A stretch of DNA of 64,000 nucleotides, taken from the NCBI RefSeq assembly GCF_001417775.1, contig NZ_BBZJ01000035.1, forward strand, positions 32,990-96,989, in the 5' to 3' direction. Position numbers and translations under genes: made by a program. The notes under the pieces were generated by a model, which worked only from the letters and a program-made list of their open reading frames with translations, was not told the origin of the DNA and searched no databases. The DNA is from Streptomyces sp. TP-A0356. Its GTDB lineage: Bacteria; Actinomycetota; Actinomycetes; Streptomycetales; Streptomycetaceae. Of the stretch, positions 52,050-61,283 are shown piece after piece. Every line of letters begins with the position of its first letter. The first letter of the stretch is position 1.

Positions 52050-52826
52050 TCATGGTGCTCCTGATGGGCGGCTCTCCAGGGTCGCCAGTTCGCGGGCGTG
52101 TGCGACGGCGGTGCCGACGGCGGTGTGGATCACCGGGCCGTGGCCGGGCAGAAGGATGCCGGCGTCGAGCCCTTCGAGGGCGCTCAGGGAGTCGAGCGCG
52201 CGGCCCCGGTCCCGGTGGAACATCGGGGGCAGCAGTTGGGGCCCGCGCCGACGGGACGTCGGATGCCCGCTGACCAGCGCGTCGCCCGTGATCAGAATCC
52301 CGGTGCCGGGCAGGTGGTAGGCGCAGTGCCCGTCGGTGTGACCGGGTGTGAGGACCGGAACCGGACGCCCGGGAACGTCGAGCCCACCCTCCTCGGGAAA
52401 CGGCTGCGGCTCGACGACCGGAATGTGAGCCGTACCGCCCGCCCGCAGGGCGTGCACGGCCCAGGGCAGCACTCCGGGACGCCAGCCGTTGGCCAGCACC
52501 CGGCCGACCGAGACCTGGTGCAGGAACTCGCGCCGGGCGTGCGCCAGCTCCGCGGGGTGCATCAGGACCGGCGTCCCATGGGTGAGGCGGAGATGCTCCG
52601 CCGCACCCATGTGGTCATTGTGCGCGTGCGTGATCAGCACGGCCGCCACGCCGTCGGGGGCGACCCCGACGGCAGCCAGTGACGCGAGGAGACGCTCCCG
52701 GTCCCTGGGATACCCCGTGTCGACCAGGGTGGCCGTGTCGCCGTCCCTGACGATCACCCAGTTGGTGCTGCTCCCCGCGACGAGGTACACGCCGGAATCG
52801 ACCTCGACGATGTTGCCGTCGGGCAT
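52050..52826 (-). CDS. metallo-beta-lactamase-fold hydrolase
   Basis: A 258-residue protein with the metal motif THAHNDH, later TPGHTDGH, TGDAL and the final LPGHGPVI histidine: the complete zinc-binding set of the glyoxalase II/lactonase-like MBL group. It has no signal peptide and is cytoplasmic. The substrate is unknown. Confidence 0.88.
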   Translation of the reverse strand: MPDGNIVEVDSGVYLVAGSSTNWVIVRDGDTATLVDTGYPRDRERLLASLAAVGVAPDGVAAVLITHAHNDHMGAAEHLRLTHGTPVLMHPAELAHARREFLHQVSVGRVLANGWRPGVLPWAVHALRAGGTAHIPVVEPQPFPEEGGLDVPGRPVPVLTPGHTDGHCAYHLPGTGILITGDALVSGHPTSRRRGPQLLPPMFHRDRGRALDSLSALEGLDAGILLPGHGPVIHTAVGTAVAHARELATLESRPSGAP

Positions 52827-52940
52827 GGATCACCGCATCTTCTTCAGGCCCCGAAGGGCAGCCGGTCTCGGACACGCGCCACGGACGCCTCGCCCGGCGT
52901 CACCGAGCGCATCCTCTCGCAGCCGGGTACGGGGCCGCCC

Positions 52941-53966
52941 TCACACCGCGACATGCCTGGCCGGGTGTTCGCGTACGACCTCGCTCGCCATCTTGTCGTC
53001 GCGCAGCCCGAGGAAGCGCGGATGGCGCAGCATCCCGTCCCGGGTCCACTCGGTGAACCCGATCTGCGCCACGAGTACGGGCCGCACCCAGTGGGCGCCC
53101 CTCTCGCGCACCGGGTCGGCGAAGGGCGACGCCGAGGTGGCCAGTTCGTCGAGGCGGGCGCGCAGGTCGAGCAGCGTACGGCGGTCGAACCCGGTGCCGA
53201 CCTTGCCCGCGTAACGGAGCCGGCCGTCCTCGTAGTAGCCGAGCAGCAGGGCGCCGAAACCGACCCGGCTGCCGGACGGCTCGGTGAAGCCGCCGATGAC
53301 GAACTCCTGGCCAAGGGAGCACTTGAGCTTCAGCCAGGCCGTGGAACGGCGCGGCTGGTACGTACTGCCGGCGCGCTTGGCGATCAGCCCCTCCCAGCCA
53401 CGCGCGCACGCCTGGGCCAGCAGCTCGGCGCCGCCCTCGTTGCGGTGGGTGGTCAGGCGCAGCGGGGGACGGAAGGTGAGGGCTCGGCGCAGCAGCGACT
53501 TGCGCGTGCGCAGCGGCAGCCGCCGGGTGTCCATGCCATCCAGCCGCAGCAGGTCGAAGACGTAGTACGTGACGGACACCCCGGTCGCCTCGATGTCCCG
53601 GCGCCGGGTCAGCCCCATCCGCTTCTGCAGACGGGAGAAGTCGGTACGGCCGTGTGAGAACGCGACGACCTCGCCGTCGACGGTGAAGTCCCGGCACTCC
53701 TGGGCGGCGATCGCGTCGACGATCTCCGGATAGGTCTCGTTCTGGCGGTGTCCCGAGCGGGACAGCAGGACGACCCGGTCGTCCTCGCGCACCGCGAGCA
53801 GGCGGACGCCGTCCAGCTTCCGCTCGAAGATCCACTCGCCGCCGGGGAAGTCCCGTCTGTCGCTCAGCGTGGCGAGCATGGGCCGTGCGGCGAGTTCGAC
53901 GCCCGGACGGGCCGGGGCGAGCAGCCGTCGTTGCTCGGCCGGCAGCGTGTCCAGGAGGCCGCTCAT
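52941..53966 (-). CDS. ATP-dependent DNA ligase (LigD ligase-domain type)
   Basis: A 341-residue ligase. The nucleotidyl lysine motif is ERKLDGVR, followed by SRSGHRQ, DGEVVAF, and the later EGLIAKR and WLKLKC motifs, then an OB-fold with VLVAQIGFTEWT. It matches the ligase module of LigD, used in nonhomologous end joining. The gene for the phosphoesterase module ends six bases upstream, so the two are co-transcribed. No polymerase module or Ku gene is in the window. Confidence 0.9.
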   Translation of the reverse strand: MSGLLDTLPAEQRRLLAPARPGVELAARPMLATLSDRRDFPGGEWIFERKLDGVRLLAVREDDRVVLLSRSGHRQNETYPEIVDAIAAQECRDFTVDGEVVAFSHGRTDFSRLQKRMGLTRRRDIEATGVSVTYYVFDLLRLDGMDTRRLPLRTRKSLLRRALTFRPPLRLTTHRNEGGAELLAQACARGWEGLIAKRAGSTYQPRRSTAWLKLKCSLGQEFVIGGFTEPSGSRVGFGALLLGYYEDGRLRYAGKVGTGFDRRTLLDLRARLDELATSASPFADPVRERGAHWVRPVLVAQIGFTEWTRDGMLRHPRFLGLRDDKMASEVVREHPARHVAV

Positions 53967-53972
53967 CAGCGT

Positions 53973-54599
53973 TCACTCTCCGTGGCTGCCGGCGGCGACC
54001 TGGGCGAGCGTACGTCCGCTGCACACCGAGCGGGCACGGCGGGGGTCCGGCGTCGGGCGCCGACCGTCGGCACGGGCGTGGCCCGCCTTCACCAGCAGCC
54101 AGGCCTCGTCGTCTCCCTCGCGGAACCGGGTGAGGGCGTACTCGCCGCGCAGCTTGGAACCATGGAGCCGGAACGTGGCGTGCCCGCGCTCCAACGACTC
54201 CTCGAAGGGCACGGGCCGCCCACGGCGGTCGTGGCTCAGCGGCTCGTACCACCCGCGATCCCAGACGATCACCGTGCCGGCCCCGTACTCGCCCTCCGGA
54301 ATGACGCCCTCGAAGTCCGCGTACTCCAGTGGATGGTCCTCGGTGGGCACGGCCAGGCGCCGCTCACCGGGAACGGTCGACGGCCCCTTGGGGATGGCCC
54401 AGGACTTCAGTACGTCGCCCACCTGAAGCCGGAAGTCGAAGTGCAGCGTGCTCGCATCATGGATCTGCACGACGAAGAGGGGCGCCTCGCGGGAGACCTC
54501 GTCCCCGTCCCCCGAGGACGCCTCCCGGCCCTCGGGCTCACCGGTCCGGCCGAAGTCGCGTTTGCCGCGATACTCCCGCAGCCGCTCGCTGCCGCTCAC
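53973..54599 (-). CDS. LigD-type 3'-phosphoesterase (PE) domain protein
   Basis: A 208-residue stand-alone PE domain with FVVQIHDASTLHFDFRLQ (His, His, Asp and Arg of the active site), LKSWAIPKGPS, the EDHPLEYADFEG motif and GEYGAGTVIVWDRG. The usual Lys in VQKH is Ile here. PE proteins trim ribonucleotides and 3'-phosphates at broken ends. Directly upstream of the ligase gene, it forms a split LigD. Confidence 0.9.
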   Translation of the reverse strand: MSGSERLREYRGKRDFGRTGEPEGREASSGDGDEVSREAPLFVVQIHDASTLHFDFRLQVGDVLKSWAIPKGPSTVPGERRLAVPTEDHPLEYADFEGVIPEGEYGAGTVIVWDRGWYEPLSHDRRGRPVPFEESLERGHATFRLHGSKLRGEYALTRFREGDDEAWLLVKAGHARADGRRPTPDPRRARSVCSGRTLAQVAAGSHGE

Positions 54600-54709
54600 G
54601 TCCGGCTCCTTCCCGCCCCATTCCGCACGGGGTGCCCGTCTCGTGCGGCCCGAGTACCCCGTCGGCCGCCGTGACCACCTGCCGGGCGTGAGCGAGTACG
54701 CTCCGGAAC

Positions 54710-55165
54710 ATGCGGATCTCCGTTTCCTCGGACATGGACGAACCCGTGGCCCGCGGCCTCGTCGAGCAACTGCGCAGCCGCGGCCACGAGGTGCTCACGC
54801 ACGGTGCGCTGCGTCCGGGGGCCGACCCCCAGTGGGCGGCATGCTCGGAGGCGGCGGCACGCGAGGTCGCCGACGGCACGGCGGACCAGGCGGTCGTGTG
54901 CTGCTGGACCGGCACGGGCGCGTCGATCGCCGCCAACAAGGTGCCGGGAGTACGGGCGGCGCTGTGCACGGACGCGTACACCGCTGACGGCGCCCGCCGC
55001 TGGAACGACGCCAATGTGCTGGCGCTCAGCCTGCGGTTGACGTCCGAGCCGCTGCTGAAGGAGATCCTCGACGCCTGGTTCGCCGCCGAGGCCAGCGAGG
55101 ACGCCGACGACCGGGAGAACGTGGCCCGTGTCGGCCGGCTCGACCTCGGCAGAACGGCTCCGTAG
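54710..55165 (+). CDS. RpiB/LacAB-family sugar-phosphate isomerase-like protein
   Basis: A 151-residue protein. The phosphate-binding segment TGTGASIAANKVPGVRAALC and RRWNDANVLALS match RpiB, and a cysteine pair VVCCW stands where RpiB has its catalytic Cys. Probably isomerises an aldose/ketose phosphate; the exact sugar is uncertain. It is convergent with the CDP-alcohol transferase gene, separated by a hairpin. Confidence 0.82.
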   Translation: MRISVSSDMDEPVARGLVEQLRSRGHEVLTHGALRPGADPQWAACSEAAAREVADGTADQAVVCCWTGTGASIAANKVPGVRAALCTDAYTADGARRWNDANVLALSLRLTSEPLLKEILDAWFAAEASEDADDRENVARVGRLDLGRTAP

Positions 55166-55176
55166 CGCGGATCCTC

Positions 55177-55195
55177 GGCCGGCGGAAGCCCGGCC
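55177..55195. terminator. hairpin between convergent genes
   Basis: GGCCGG and CCGGCC pair around a seven-base loop, 11 bases after the isomerase stop and just before the transferase stop. It could serve both strands. Confidence 0.5.
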
Positions 55196-55201
55196 CGTGG
55201 C

Positions 55202-55987
55202 TCAGCCGCCCGCCACCAGCTCCGCGACCGGCTCCACCACGGTGTCGCCGACCAGCTCCACCGGGCCCAGGCCGTCCTCGCGCACGCTCCACAGCCACAG
55301 CACGTCCCGTCCGAACGACCACACCAGGGACGCCAGCGCCGACGCGACGATCCCCGCGGTCGCCGCGAACGGCAGCAGGCCCGAACCGGCCACCAGCAGG
55401 GCGATGCCCTGCCATGCCGCCACCGTCTTGCGCGCCATGCTCGGCGGCAGCTCGCCGTTCAGCCACGGCAGTACCTTGGCCGCCGCCACGAACACGTACC
55501 GCATCGCGCCGATCAGCAGCACCCACGGGCCCAGCGACATCGCCACGTACACGCTCAGCACCACGATCAGGAACGCGTCCACCTCCATGTCGAAGCGCGC
55601 GCCCAGTGCGGACGAGGTGCCCGTGCGGCGGGCCACCTTGCCGTCCACGCCGTCCAGGATCAGCGCCACCGCCGTCAGTCCCACGAAGAGCGTCACCGGC
55701 GGCGAGCTCTCGAAGGAGTCCGCGACCAGCGCCGTGACCCCGCCCACCAGGGTCGCCCGGCCCAGGGTCACCCGGTTGGCCATGCCGAAGGAGCGCAGCC
55801 GGGAGCGGAGCACGGCGCGGGTGAGCACCGCCCAGGTGGCGAGCGCGAACGCCAGGCCCGTCAGCCACCCGGCCGGCCCCATGCCGATCGCCGTGCCCAG
55901 CAAGGTCAGCAGCAGCACCTGCACGCCCGCTCCCACGGTCGTCTCCTGCTGCAACAGCCTCGCGTCGTATGTGTGGTTCAGGGCCAC
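55202..55987 (-). CDS. CDP-alcohol phosphatidyltransferase family protein
   Basis: A 261-residue membrane protein with six helices. The full signature D-G-x2-A-R-x8-G-x3-D-x3-D is present (DGKVARRTGTSSALG, then ARFDMEVD). Such enzymes join a CDP-linked alcohol to a second alcohol at the membrane. It is divergent from the dehydrogenase and next to the pterin-like cluster, so it may build a lipid-linked product. Confidence 0.87.
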   Translation of the reverse strand: MALNHTYDARLLQQETTVGAGVQVLLLTLLGTAIGMGPAGWLTGLAFALATWAVLTRAVLRSRLRSFGMANRVTLGRATLVGGVTALVADSFESSPPVTLFVGLTAVALILDGVDGKVARRTGTSSALGARFDMEVDAFLIVVLSVYVAMSLGPWVLLIGAMRYVFVAAAKVLPWLNGELPPSMARKTVAAWQGIALLVAGSGLLPFAATAGIVASALASLVWSFGRDVLWLWSVREDGLGPVELVGDTVVEPVAELVAGG

Positions 55988-56094
55988 CGCTCACCCTCCG
56001 GCCAAGTGACAGATTCGATCTTCGCGCGTACCTTGTGCGCGACTTCTCGTAGCTGCGTACGTGAAGAATCGGCCGATCGTTCAGGAGGACGCAC

Positions 56095-57075
56095 ATGGAC
56101 CTCACAGCACGCGCCTTCTGGCTGCGCTCGCCCGGGCAGGGAGAACTGCGCGACGTCCAGCTGCCCAAGCCCGGCGACGGCGAGGTGCTGGTGCGCGCGC
56201 TGTGTTCGGGCGTCAGCCGCGGCACCGAGACCCTCGTCTTCCGCGGCGGCGTGCCGGAGAGTCAGCATGCCGCCATGCGTGCCCCCTTCCAGGAGGGCGA
56301 CTTCCCGGCACCTGTGAAATACGGCTATCTGAGTGTGGGACGAGTGGAGCACGGCCCCGCCGAACTGGTGGGACGGACCGTCTTCTGCCTGTATCCGCAC
56401 CAGAGCCGGTACGTCGTCCCGGCCTCGGCCGTGACCGTCGTGCCGGACACCGTGCCCGCCGGACGCGCCATCCTCGCCGGCACCGTCGAGACGGCCGTCA
56501 ACGCCCTGTGGGACGCCGGGCCCCAGGTCGGCGACCGGATCTCCGTCGTCGGCGGCGGCATGGTCGGATGCTCCGTCGCCGCCCTCCTGGCCCGACATCC
56601 CGGCGTCCGCGTCCAGCTCGTGGACGCCGATCCCGCGCGTGCCGAGACGGCCCGCGCGCTCGGCGTGGACTTCGCGCCACCCGAGGACGCGGCCCGCGAG
56701 CGCGACCTCGTCGTCCACGCCAGCGCGACCGAACAGGGTCTCGTACGCTCCCTGGAACTGCTCGCCCCGGAAGGCACCGTCGTCGAACTCAGCTGGTACG
56801 GCGACCGGCGCGTCACCCTGCCGCTCGGTGAGGCCTTCCACTCGCGCCGTCTGACCCTGCGCAGCAGTCAGGTCGGCACCGTCTCGCCGCGCGCCCGCGC
56901 CGGACGCACATACGCCGACCGGCTCGCCCTCGCCCTCGACCTGCTCGCCGACCCCGCGTTCGACGCACTCATCACCGGCGAGTCCGCCTTCGAGGACCTC
57001 CCCGGCGTGCTGCCACGTCTCGCCAGTGGTGACCTCAAGGGGTTGTGCCACCGAGTGCTGTACGCCACCGACTAG
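56095..57075 (+). CDS. medium-chain (zinc-type) dehydrogenase
   Basis: A 326-residue MDR-fold protein; CAGGAGG precedes ATG 56095. It has VLVRALCSGVSRGTETLVFR at the N-terminus, the GETE/GTVE-type segment and the Rossmann motif SVVGGGMVGCSVAAL. The usual structural zinc lobe is missing. It belongs to the streptomycete pterin-like cluster and is the first gene of the rightward run. The substrate is unknown. Confidence 0.85.
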   Translation: MDLTARAFWLRSPGQGELRDVQLPKPGDGEVLVRALCSGVSRGTETLVFRGGVPESQHAAMRAPFQEGDFPAPVKYGYLSVGRVEHGPAELVGRTVFCLYPHQSRYVVPASAVTVVPDTVPAGRAILAGTVETAVNALWDAGPQVGDRISVVGGGMVGCSVAALLARHPGVRVQLVDADPARAETARALGVDFAPPEDAARERDLVVHASATEQGLVRSLELLAPEGTVVELSWYGDRRVTLPLGEAFHSRRLTLRSSQVGTVSPRARAGRTYADRLALALDLLADPAFDALITGESAFEDLPGVLPRLASGDLKGLCHRVLYATD

Positions 57076-57236
57076 GGCGCCCGAGTTGCCCGGACTCCGG
57101 TGAAACACCCGAGGAACTCGCAGGGAACGTCGAAACAAGGAGAACGGGCAGCTGAACAACGCGCAAGGGTCAGCCGTACTACACGACATGCCCCCCCGGC
57201 AGGGGATCAGACGCACCGCACCTGGAGGGTCGTCCG

Positions 57237-57635
57237 TTGTTCAGCATCACCGTCCGCGATCACCTGATGGTCGCCCACAGCTTCCGCGGCGAGGTCTTCG
57301 GACCCGCGCAGCGCCTGCACGGAGCGACGTTCCTCGTGGACGCCACCTTCCGCCGCGCCGAGCTGGACGACGACAACATCGTCGTCGACATCGGACTGGC
57401 CACGCAGGAGCTCGGCGCCGTGGTGAGCGAGCTCAACTACCGCAACCTCGACAACGAGCCCGACTTCGCGAACACCAACACCTCGACGGAGTTCCTGGCC
57501 AAGGTGATCGCCGACCGCCTGGCCGAGCGGATCCAGCAGGGCGCGCTGGGCGACAGCGCCCGTGACATCGCGGGCATCACCGTCACGCTGCACGAGTCGC
57601 ACATCGCCTGGGCGAGTTACGAGCGTGCCCTGTGA
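57237..57635 (+). CDS. 6-pyruvoyl-tetrahydropterin synthase/QueD-like protein, atypical active site
   Basis: A 132-residue T-fold protein; TTG 57237 follows GGAGGG by seven bases. It aligns with QueD: MVAHSF (first zinc His), QRLHGATF (second His; the third is Ala30 instead of His), VDIGLATQELG, LNYRNLDN where QueD has LDHHYLND, and TSTEFLAKVI. The catalytic Cys before LHGH is absent and the LDH histidine is Tyr. The ancestral lyase reaction is therefore unlikely. GTGA overlap with the glycosyltransferase gene. Confidence 0.83.
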   Translation: MFSITVRDHLMVAHSFRGEVFGPAQRLHGATFLVDATFRRAELDDDNIVVDIGLATQELGAVVSELNYRNLDNEPDFANTNTSTEFLAKVIADRLAERIQQGALGDSARDIAGITVTLHESHIAWASYERAL

Positions 57636-58813
57636 CCGACACGACCATCGACCACGCGTCCCTGAGCTACGTGCCGGTGCAGCACACGGCCCTCGGGAAC
57701 GCCGACATCATCCCCATGTCACTGAGCACACTGCACTTCGTCATGCCCGGCGGCGTGGACGACCCGGCCGCCCCCAGCGGCGGCAACGCCTACGACCGCC
57801 GCATCTGTCTCGATCTGCCCGGCTTCGGCTGGCAGGTCCACCAGCACACCGTCGAGGGCTCCTGGCCCCGGCCCGGGGCGCAGGCGCGGGCGGAGCTCGC
57901 CCGTACGCTGCGCGAGCTGCCCGACGGCACGGTCGTCCTGCTCGACGGTCTCGTCGCCTGCGGTGTCCCCGAGATCGTCGCGCCCGAAGCCGAACGCCTG
58001 TTCCTGGCCGTCCTGGTGCACCTGCCCCTCGGCGACGAGACGGGCCTCGACCCGCGGACCGCGGCCGAGCTCGACGCCAAGGAGCGCGACACGCTGCGGG
58101 CCGTGTCCGCCGTCGTCGCCACCAGCGACTGGGCCGTGCGCCGGCTCGTCTCCCACCACGGGCTCGCCCCCGACCGTGTCCATGTCGCCGCCCCCGGTGC
58201 CGACATCGCGCCCCTCGCCCCCGGCACCGACGGCGTCTCGCGGCTGCTGTGCGTCGCCGCGGTCACCCCGCGCAAGGGACAGCACCGGCTGATCGAGGCC
58301 CTCGCCACCGTCGCCGACCTGCCGTGGTCCTGCGTCTGTGTCGGCGGGCTCGGCCAGGATCCCGCGTACGTCGCACGCCTGCGCGCCCTCATCGACGAGC
58401 ACGGCCTCGGCGACCGGCTGCACCTGGCCGGACCCCAGTCGGGCGCCGAGCTGGACGCGAGCTACGCCGCCGCCGACCTCATGGTCCTCACCTCCTACGC
58501 CGAGACGTACGGCATGGCCGTCACCGAGGCGCTCGCTCGTGGCATCCCGGTCCTCGCCACCGACGTCGGCGGCCTCCCCGAGGCGATCGGGCGGGCGCCC
58601 GACGGCGGGGTGCCCGGCATCCTCGTACCACCGGAGGATCCCGCCGCGCTCGCGGCGGAGCTGCGCGGCTGGTTCGGCGAGGCCGACGTGCGGCGCCGGC
58701 TGAAGGCCGCCGCGCGGGGCCGCCGGGCCGCGCTGGACGGCTGGGCCACCACGGCCCGCGGCCTGGCGAGCGTCCTGGGCCGGCTGCGCCACGACCCCCG
58801 GAGGGCGGCATGA
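57632..58813 (+). CDS. GT4-family glycosyltransferase
   Basis: A 393-residue GT-B enzyme with AVTPRKGQHRLIEAL, VGGLGQDPAY and the donor-binding ETYGMAVTEALARGIPV (E-x7-E). The GTG at 57632 overlaps the previous stop; an internal ATG at 57716 is an alternative start. It probably transfers a sugar from a nucleotide donor in the cytoplasm, to the pathway product. Its stop overlaps the methyltransferase start (ATGA). Confidence 0.85.
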   Translation: MTDTTIDHASLSYVPVQHTALGNADIIPMSLSTLHFVMPGGVDDPAAPSGGNAYDRRICLDLPGFGWQVHQHTVEGSWPRPGAQARAELARTLRELPDGTVVLLDGLVACGVPEIVAPEAERLFLAVLVHLPLGDETGLDPRTAAELDAKERDTLRAVSAVVATSDWAVRRLVSHHGLAPDRVHVAAPGADIAPLAPGTDGVSRLLCVAAVTPRKGQHRLIEALATVADLPWSCVCVGGLGQDPAYVARLRALIDEHGLGDRLHLAGPQSGAELDASYAAADLMVLTSYAETYGMAVTEALARGIPVLATDVGGLPEAIGRAPDGGVPGILVPPEDPAALAAELRGWFGEADVRRRLKAAARGRRAALDGWATTARGLASVLGRLRHDPRRAA

Positions 58814-59781
58814 GCGCGAATACGACTCCGACGGGGCCCCGGGCGGGTACGGCAGCGGAGTTGCCCCAGGGACCTGTGGCACCCTCGGACACCCCCGTGC
58901 CGGCGGCCCTGTCCGCGATTCCGGCGGCGCCCGTCACGGGGGAGCCCGAAGTGCCCCGATACGCCCCCCAGTGGCTGCAGTTGCGCGAGCCCGCGGACGC
59001 GGCGGCGCGGGCGCACGACCTGCTCGACCCGCTGCGGATCCGGCTCGCGAACCGGCCCGGCCGCCCCACCGGTCTGGTCGTGCACGACCTGGGCTGCGGC
59101 ACCGGTTCGATGGGCCGCTGGCTCGCCCCGCTCCTCGACGGCGCCCAGCAGTGGGTCCTGCACGACCGGGACCCCTATCTGCTGCACTTCGCCACCGTGG
59201 GGGCGCCCCGGGCAGCGGCCGATGGCAGCCGGGTGAGCGTCACCACCCAGCGCGGCGACATCGGCCGACTCACCCCCGACGCCCTGGCCGGGGCCTCGCT
59301 GGTGACCGCGTCCGCGCTCCTCGACGTCCTCACCACCGATGAGATCGACACGCTCGCCGCGGCCTGCGTCGGCGCCGGGGTGCCCGCGCTGCTGACGCTC
59401 TCCGTCGTCGGGCGCGTGGAACTCACGCCCGCGCATCCCCTGGACCGGGAGATCGGCGAGGCGTTCAACGCCCACCAGCGCCGCGGCGAACTCCTCGGTC
59501 CGGACGCGGTGGATGCGGCCTGTGAGGCATTCGGCCGACTGGGCGCGAGCGTGCGGGTGCGTCCGAGCCCCTGGCAGCTCGGCCCCCGGCAGGCCGCACT
59601 GACCGAGGAGTGGCTGCGCGGCTGGGTCGGCGCGGCCGTGGAGCAGCGGCCGGACCTGGTGGCCCGTGCGGATACGTATCTTCGGGTCCGTCTGGCCGCC
59701 TGCGCGGCGGGGGAGTTGCGCGTGGTGGTGCACCACAGCGACGTACTCGCCCTGCCGCGGCCGACAGGAGAGACATCATGA
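58810..59781 (+). CDS. class I SAM-dependent methyltransferase
   Basis: A 323-residue protein with a proline/alanine-rich N-terminal stretch (1-45) and SAM motif I VVHDLGCGTGSMGRWLAP, then VLHDRDPYLL. The acceptor is unknown. Coupled by four-base overlaps to both neighbours, so it is in the same operon as the glycosyltransferase and membrane protein. Confidence 0.85.
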   Translation: MSANTTPTGPRAGTAAELPQGPVAPSDTPVPAALSAIPAAPVTGEPEVPRYAPQWLQLREPADAAARAHDLLDPLRIRLANRPGRPTGLVVHDLGCGTGSMGRWLAPLLDGAQQWVLHDRDPYLLHFATVGAPRAAADGSRVSVTTQRGDIGRLTPDALAGASLVTASALLDVLTTDEIDTLAAACVGAGVPALLTLSVVGRVELTPAHPLDREIGEAFNAHQRRGELLGPDAVDAACEAFGRLGASVRVRPSPWQLGPRQAALTEEWLRGWVGAAVEQRPDLVARADTYLRVRLAACAAGELRVVVHHSDVLALPRPTGETS

Positions 59782-61283
59782 CCACGCGGACGGCACCGTC
59801 CAAGACCGTCGTCGCCCTGCGGGTGGGCGCCGGTGCTCCGTCTGCCGCCGACGGTACGACTTCCTCGGCGCAGGCCGGTGTTGCGGCGACCGCGGGGCAT
59901 GTGCCCGCCTGGGTCGACGAGGTTCCCCCCACCCGTCGCCGCTCCGGCCTGCGCGCCCTGCGTACGCACCTCGGCACCGTCGCCGGGGCCGCCATCCTCG
60001 GCGTGCTCCTGTGGCGGCTGGGCACCGGCGTCTTCCTCGACGGGCTGCGCCGGATCGATGTCCCCACCCTGCTCGCCGGGCTCGGCATCGGCGCGCTGAC
60101 CACCGTGTTCAGTGCCTGGCGCTGGTGCCGCGTCGCCCGCGCGCTCGACCTCCGGCTGCCGCTCGGCGCCGCCGTCGCCGACTACTACCGCGCGCTCTTC
60201 CTGAACGCGGCGCTCCCCGGCGGAGTGCTCGGCGACGTGCACCGCGCCGTGCGGCATGGGCGGAGCACGGGTGACATGGGCCGCGGTGTCCGCGCCGTGG
60301 TCCTGGAGCGGACCGCCGGTCAGGTGGCCCTCGTGGCCTTCGGCGTGCCGGTGCTGCTCACGCTGCCCTCGCCGGTACTGACCCAGGCCCGTCATCTCGC
60401 CGGGCTGCTGGCGCTGGCCGCGCTCGGCGCACTGGCCGTCGTGGCGGCGGTGCGGATGGGCCGGGCGCCGGGCCCCTCGCGCCGTCGCCGCGCGCTCGGC
60501 GCCGCCGTCGCCGAGGCGCGGACCGCCCTGCTGGCCCGCGGCAGCTGGCCGGTCGTCCTCTTCTCGTCCGTCGTCGTGCTCGCGGGACATCTGCTGATGT
60601 TCCTGGTGGCCGCGCGGGTCGCCGGATCGCACGCGTCCCCGGCCACGCTCCTGCCCCTGGGGCTGCTAGCCCTCATCGCGATGGGGCTTCCGCTGAACAT
60701 CGGCGGCTGGGGCCCCCGCGAGGGCGTCACGGCCTGGGCCTTCGGTGCGGCCGGCCTCGGCGCGGACACGGGGCTCGGCGTCGCGGTCGTGTACGGCGTG
60801 CTCAGCTTCGTCGCGAGCCTGCCCGGGATCCTCGTACTCCTCGCCCGGTGGTACACGGCGGTCCAGCGCCCGCCTACGACGCCGGACGCCGACGGGAGCG
60901 AAGGCGGCGAACTCGACCCCACCACGCGCGTGGAGAGGTCCGCAGGTTGCGAACTCGCCCCCGCCGTCGGCATGGTAGAGGCCCCGAAGCCGTCACGGCT
61001 CCGGGTGCCGGGCACGGAGCGCACCCCCCACGCGCTCCGTGCCCCCGTGCCGTACGCCACCTACCCGCGCTCACCCCCGGCGCCGCGCGCACCGGCCCTG
61101 ACGCGGCGTCAAGAGCGGTGCCGGCCCTCGGGGCCCGCGGTTCCCGGCATGCCGCCGGCGGCCACGTCCGAGGCGACCAGGGAGAAGTACGCCTCGAAGG
61201 AGTCGGCGAGCGTGGCGAGCAGTTGCTTCCCCTTCTCCGCGGAAGCGAGCGAAGGACGCCCGATGACACCGGACTCCGTATAG
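59778..61283 (+). CDS. LPG synthase-like membrane protein (UPF0104 type) with odd C-terminus
   Basis: A 501-residue protein. Seven or eight helices (about 65-370) match the lysylphosphatidylglycerol synthase transmembrane family (FLNAALPGGVLGDVHRAV, the GLPLNIGGWGPREGVTAWAF motif). The family usually ends soon after the last helix. Here the frame continues for about 120 more residues of Ser/Pro/Arg-rich sequence and overlaps the creatininase gene by 175 bp on the other strand. A lost stop codon or frameshift is possible. ATG 59778 overlaps the previous stop. Confidence 0.75.
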   Translation: MTTRTAPSKTVVALRVGAGAPSAADGTTSSAQAGVAATAGHVPAWVDEVPPTRRRSGLRALRTHLGTVAGAAILGVLLWRLGTGVFLDGLRRIDVPTLLAGLGIGALTTVFSAWRWCRVARALDLRLPLGAAVADYYRALFLNAALPGGVLGDVHRAVRHGRSTGDMGRGVRAVVLERTAGQVALVAFGVPVLLTLPSPVLTQARHLAGLLALAALGALAVVAAVRMGRAPGPSRRRRALGAAVAEARTALLARGSWPVVLFSSVVVLAGHLLMFLVAARVAGSHASPATLLPLGLLALIAMGLPLNIGGWGPREGVTAWAFGAAGLGADTGLGVAVVYGVLSFVASLPGILVLLARWYTAVQRPPTTPDADGSEGGELDPTTRVERSAGCELAPAVGMVEAPKPSRLRVPGTERTPHALRAPVPYATYPRSPPAPRAPALTRRQERCRPSGPAVPGMPPAATSEATREKYASKESASVASSCFPFSAEASEGRPMTPDSV

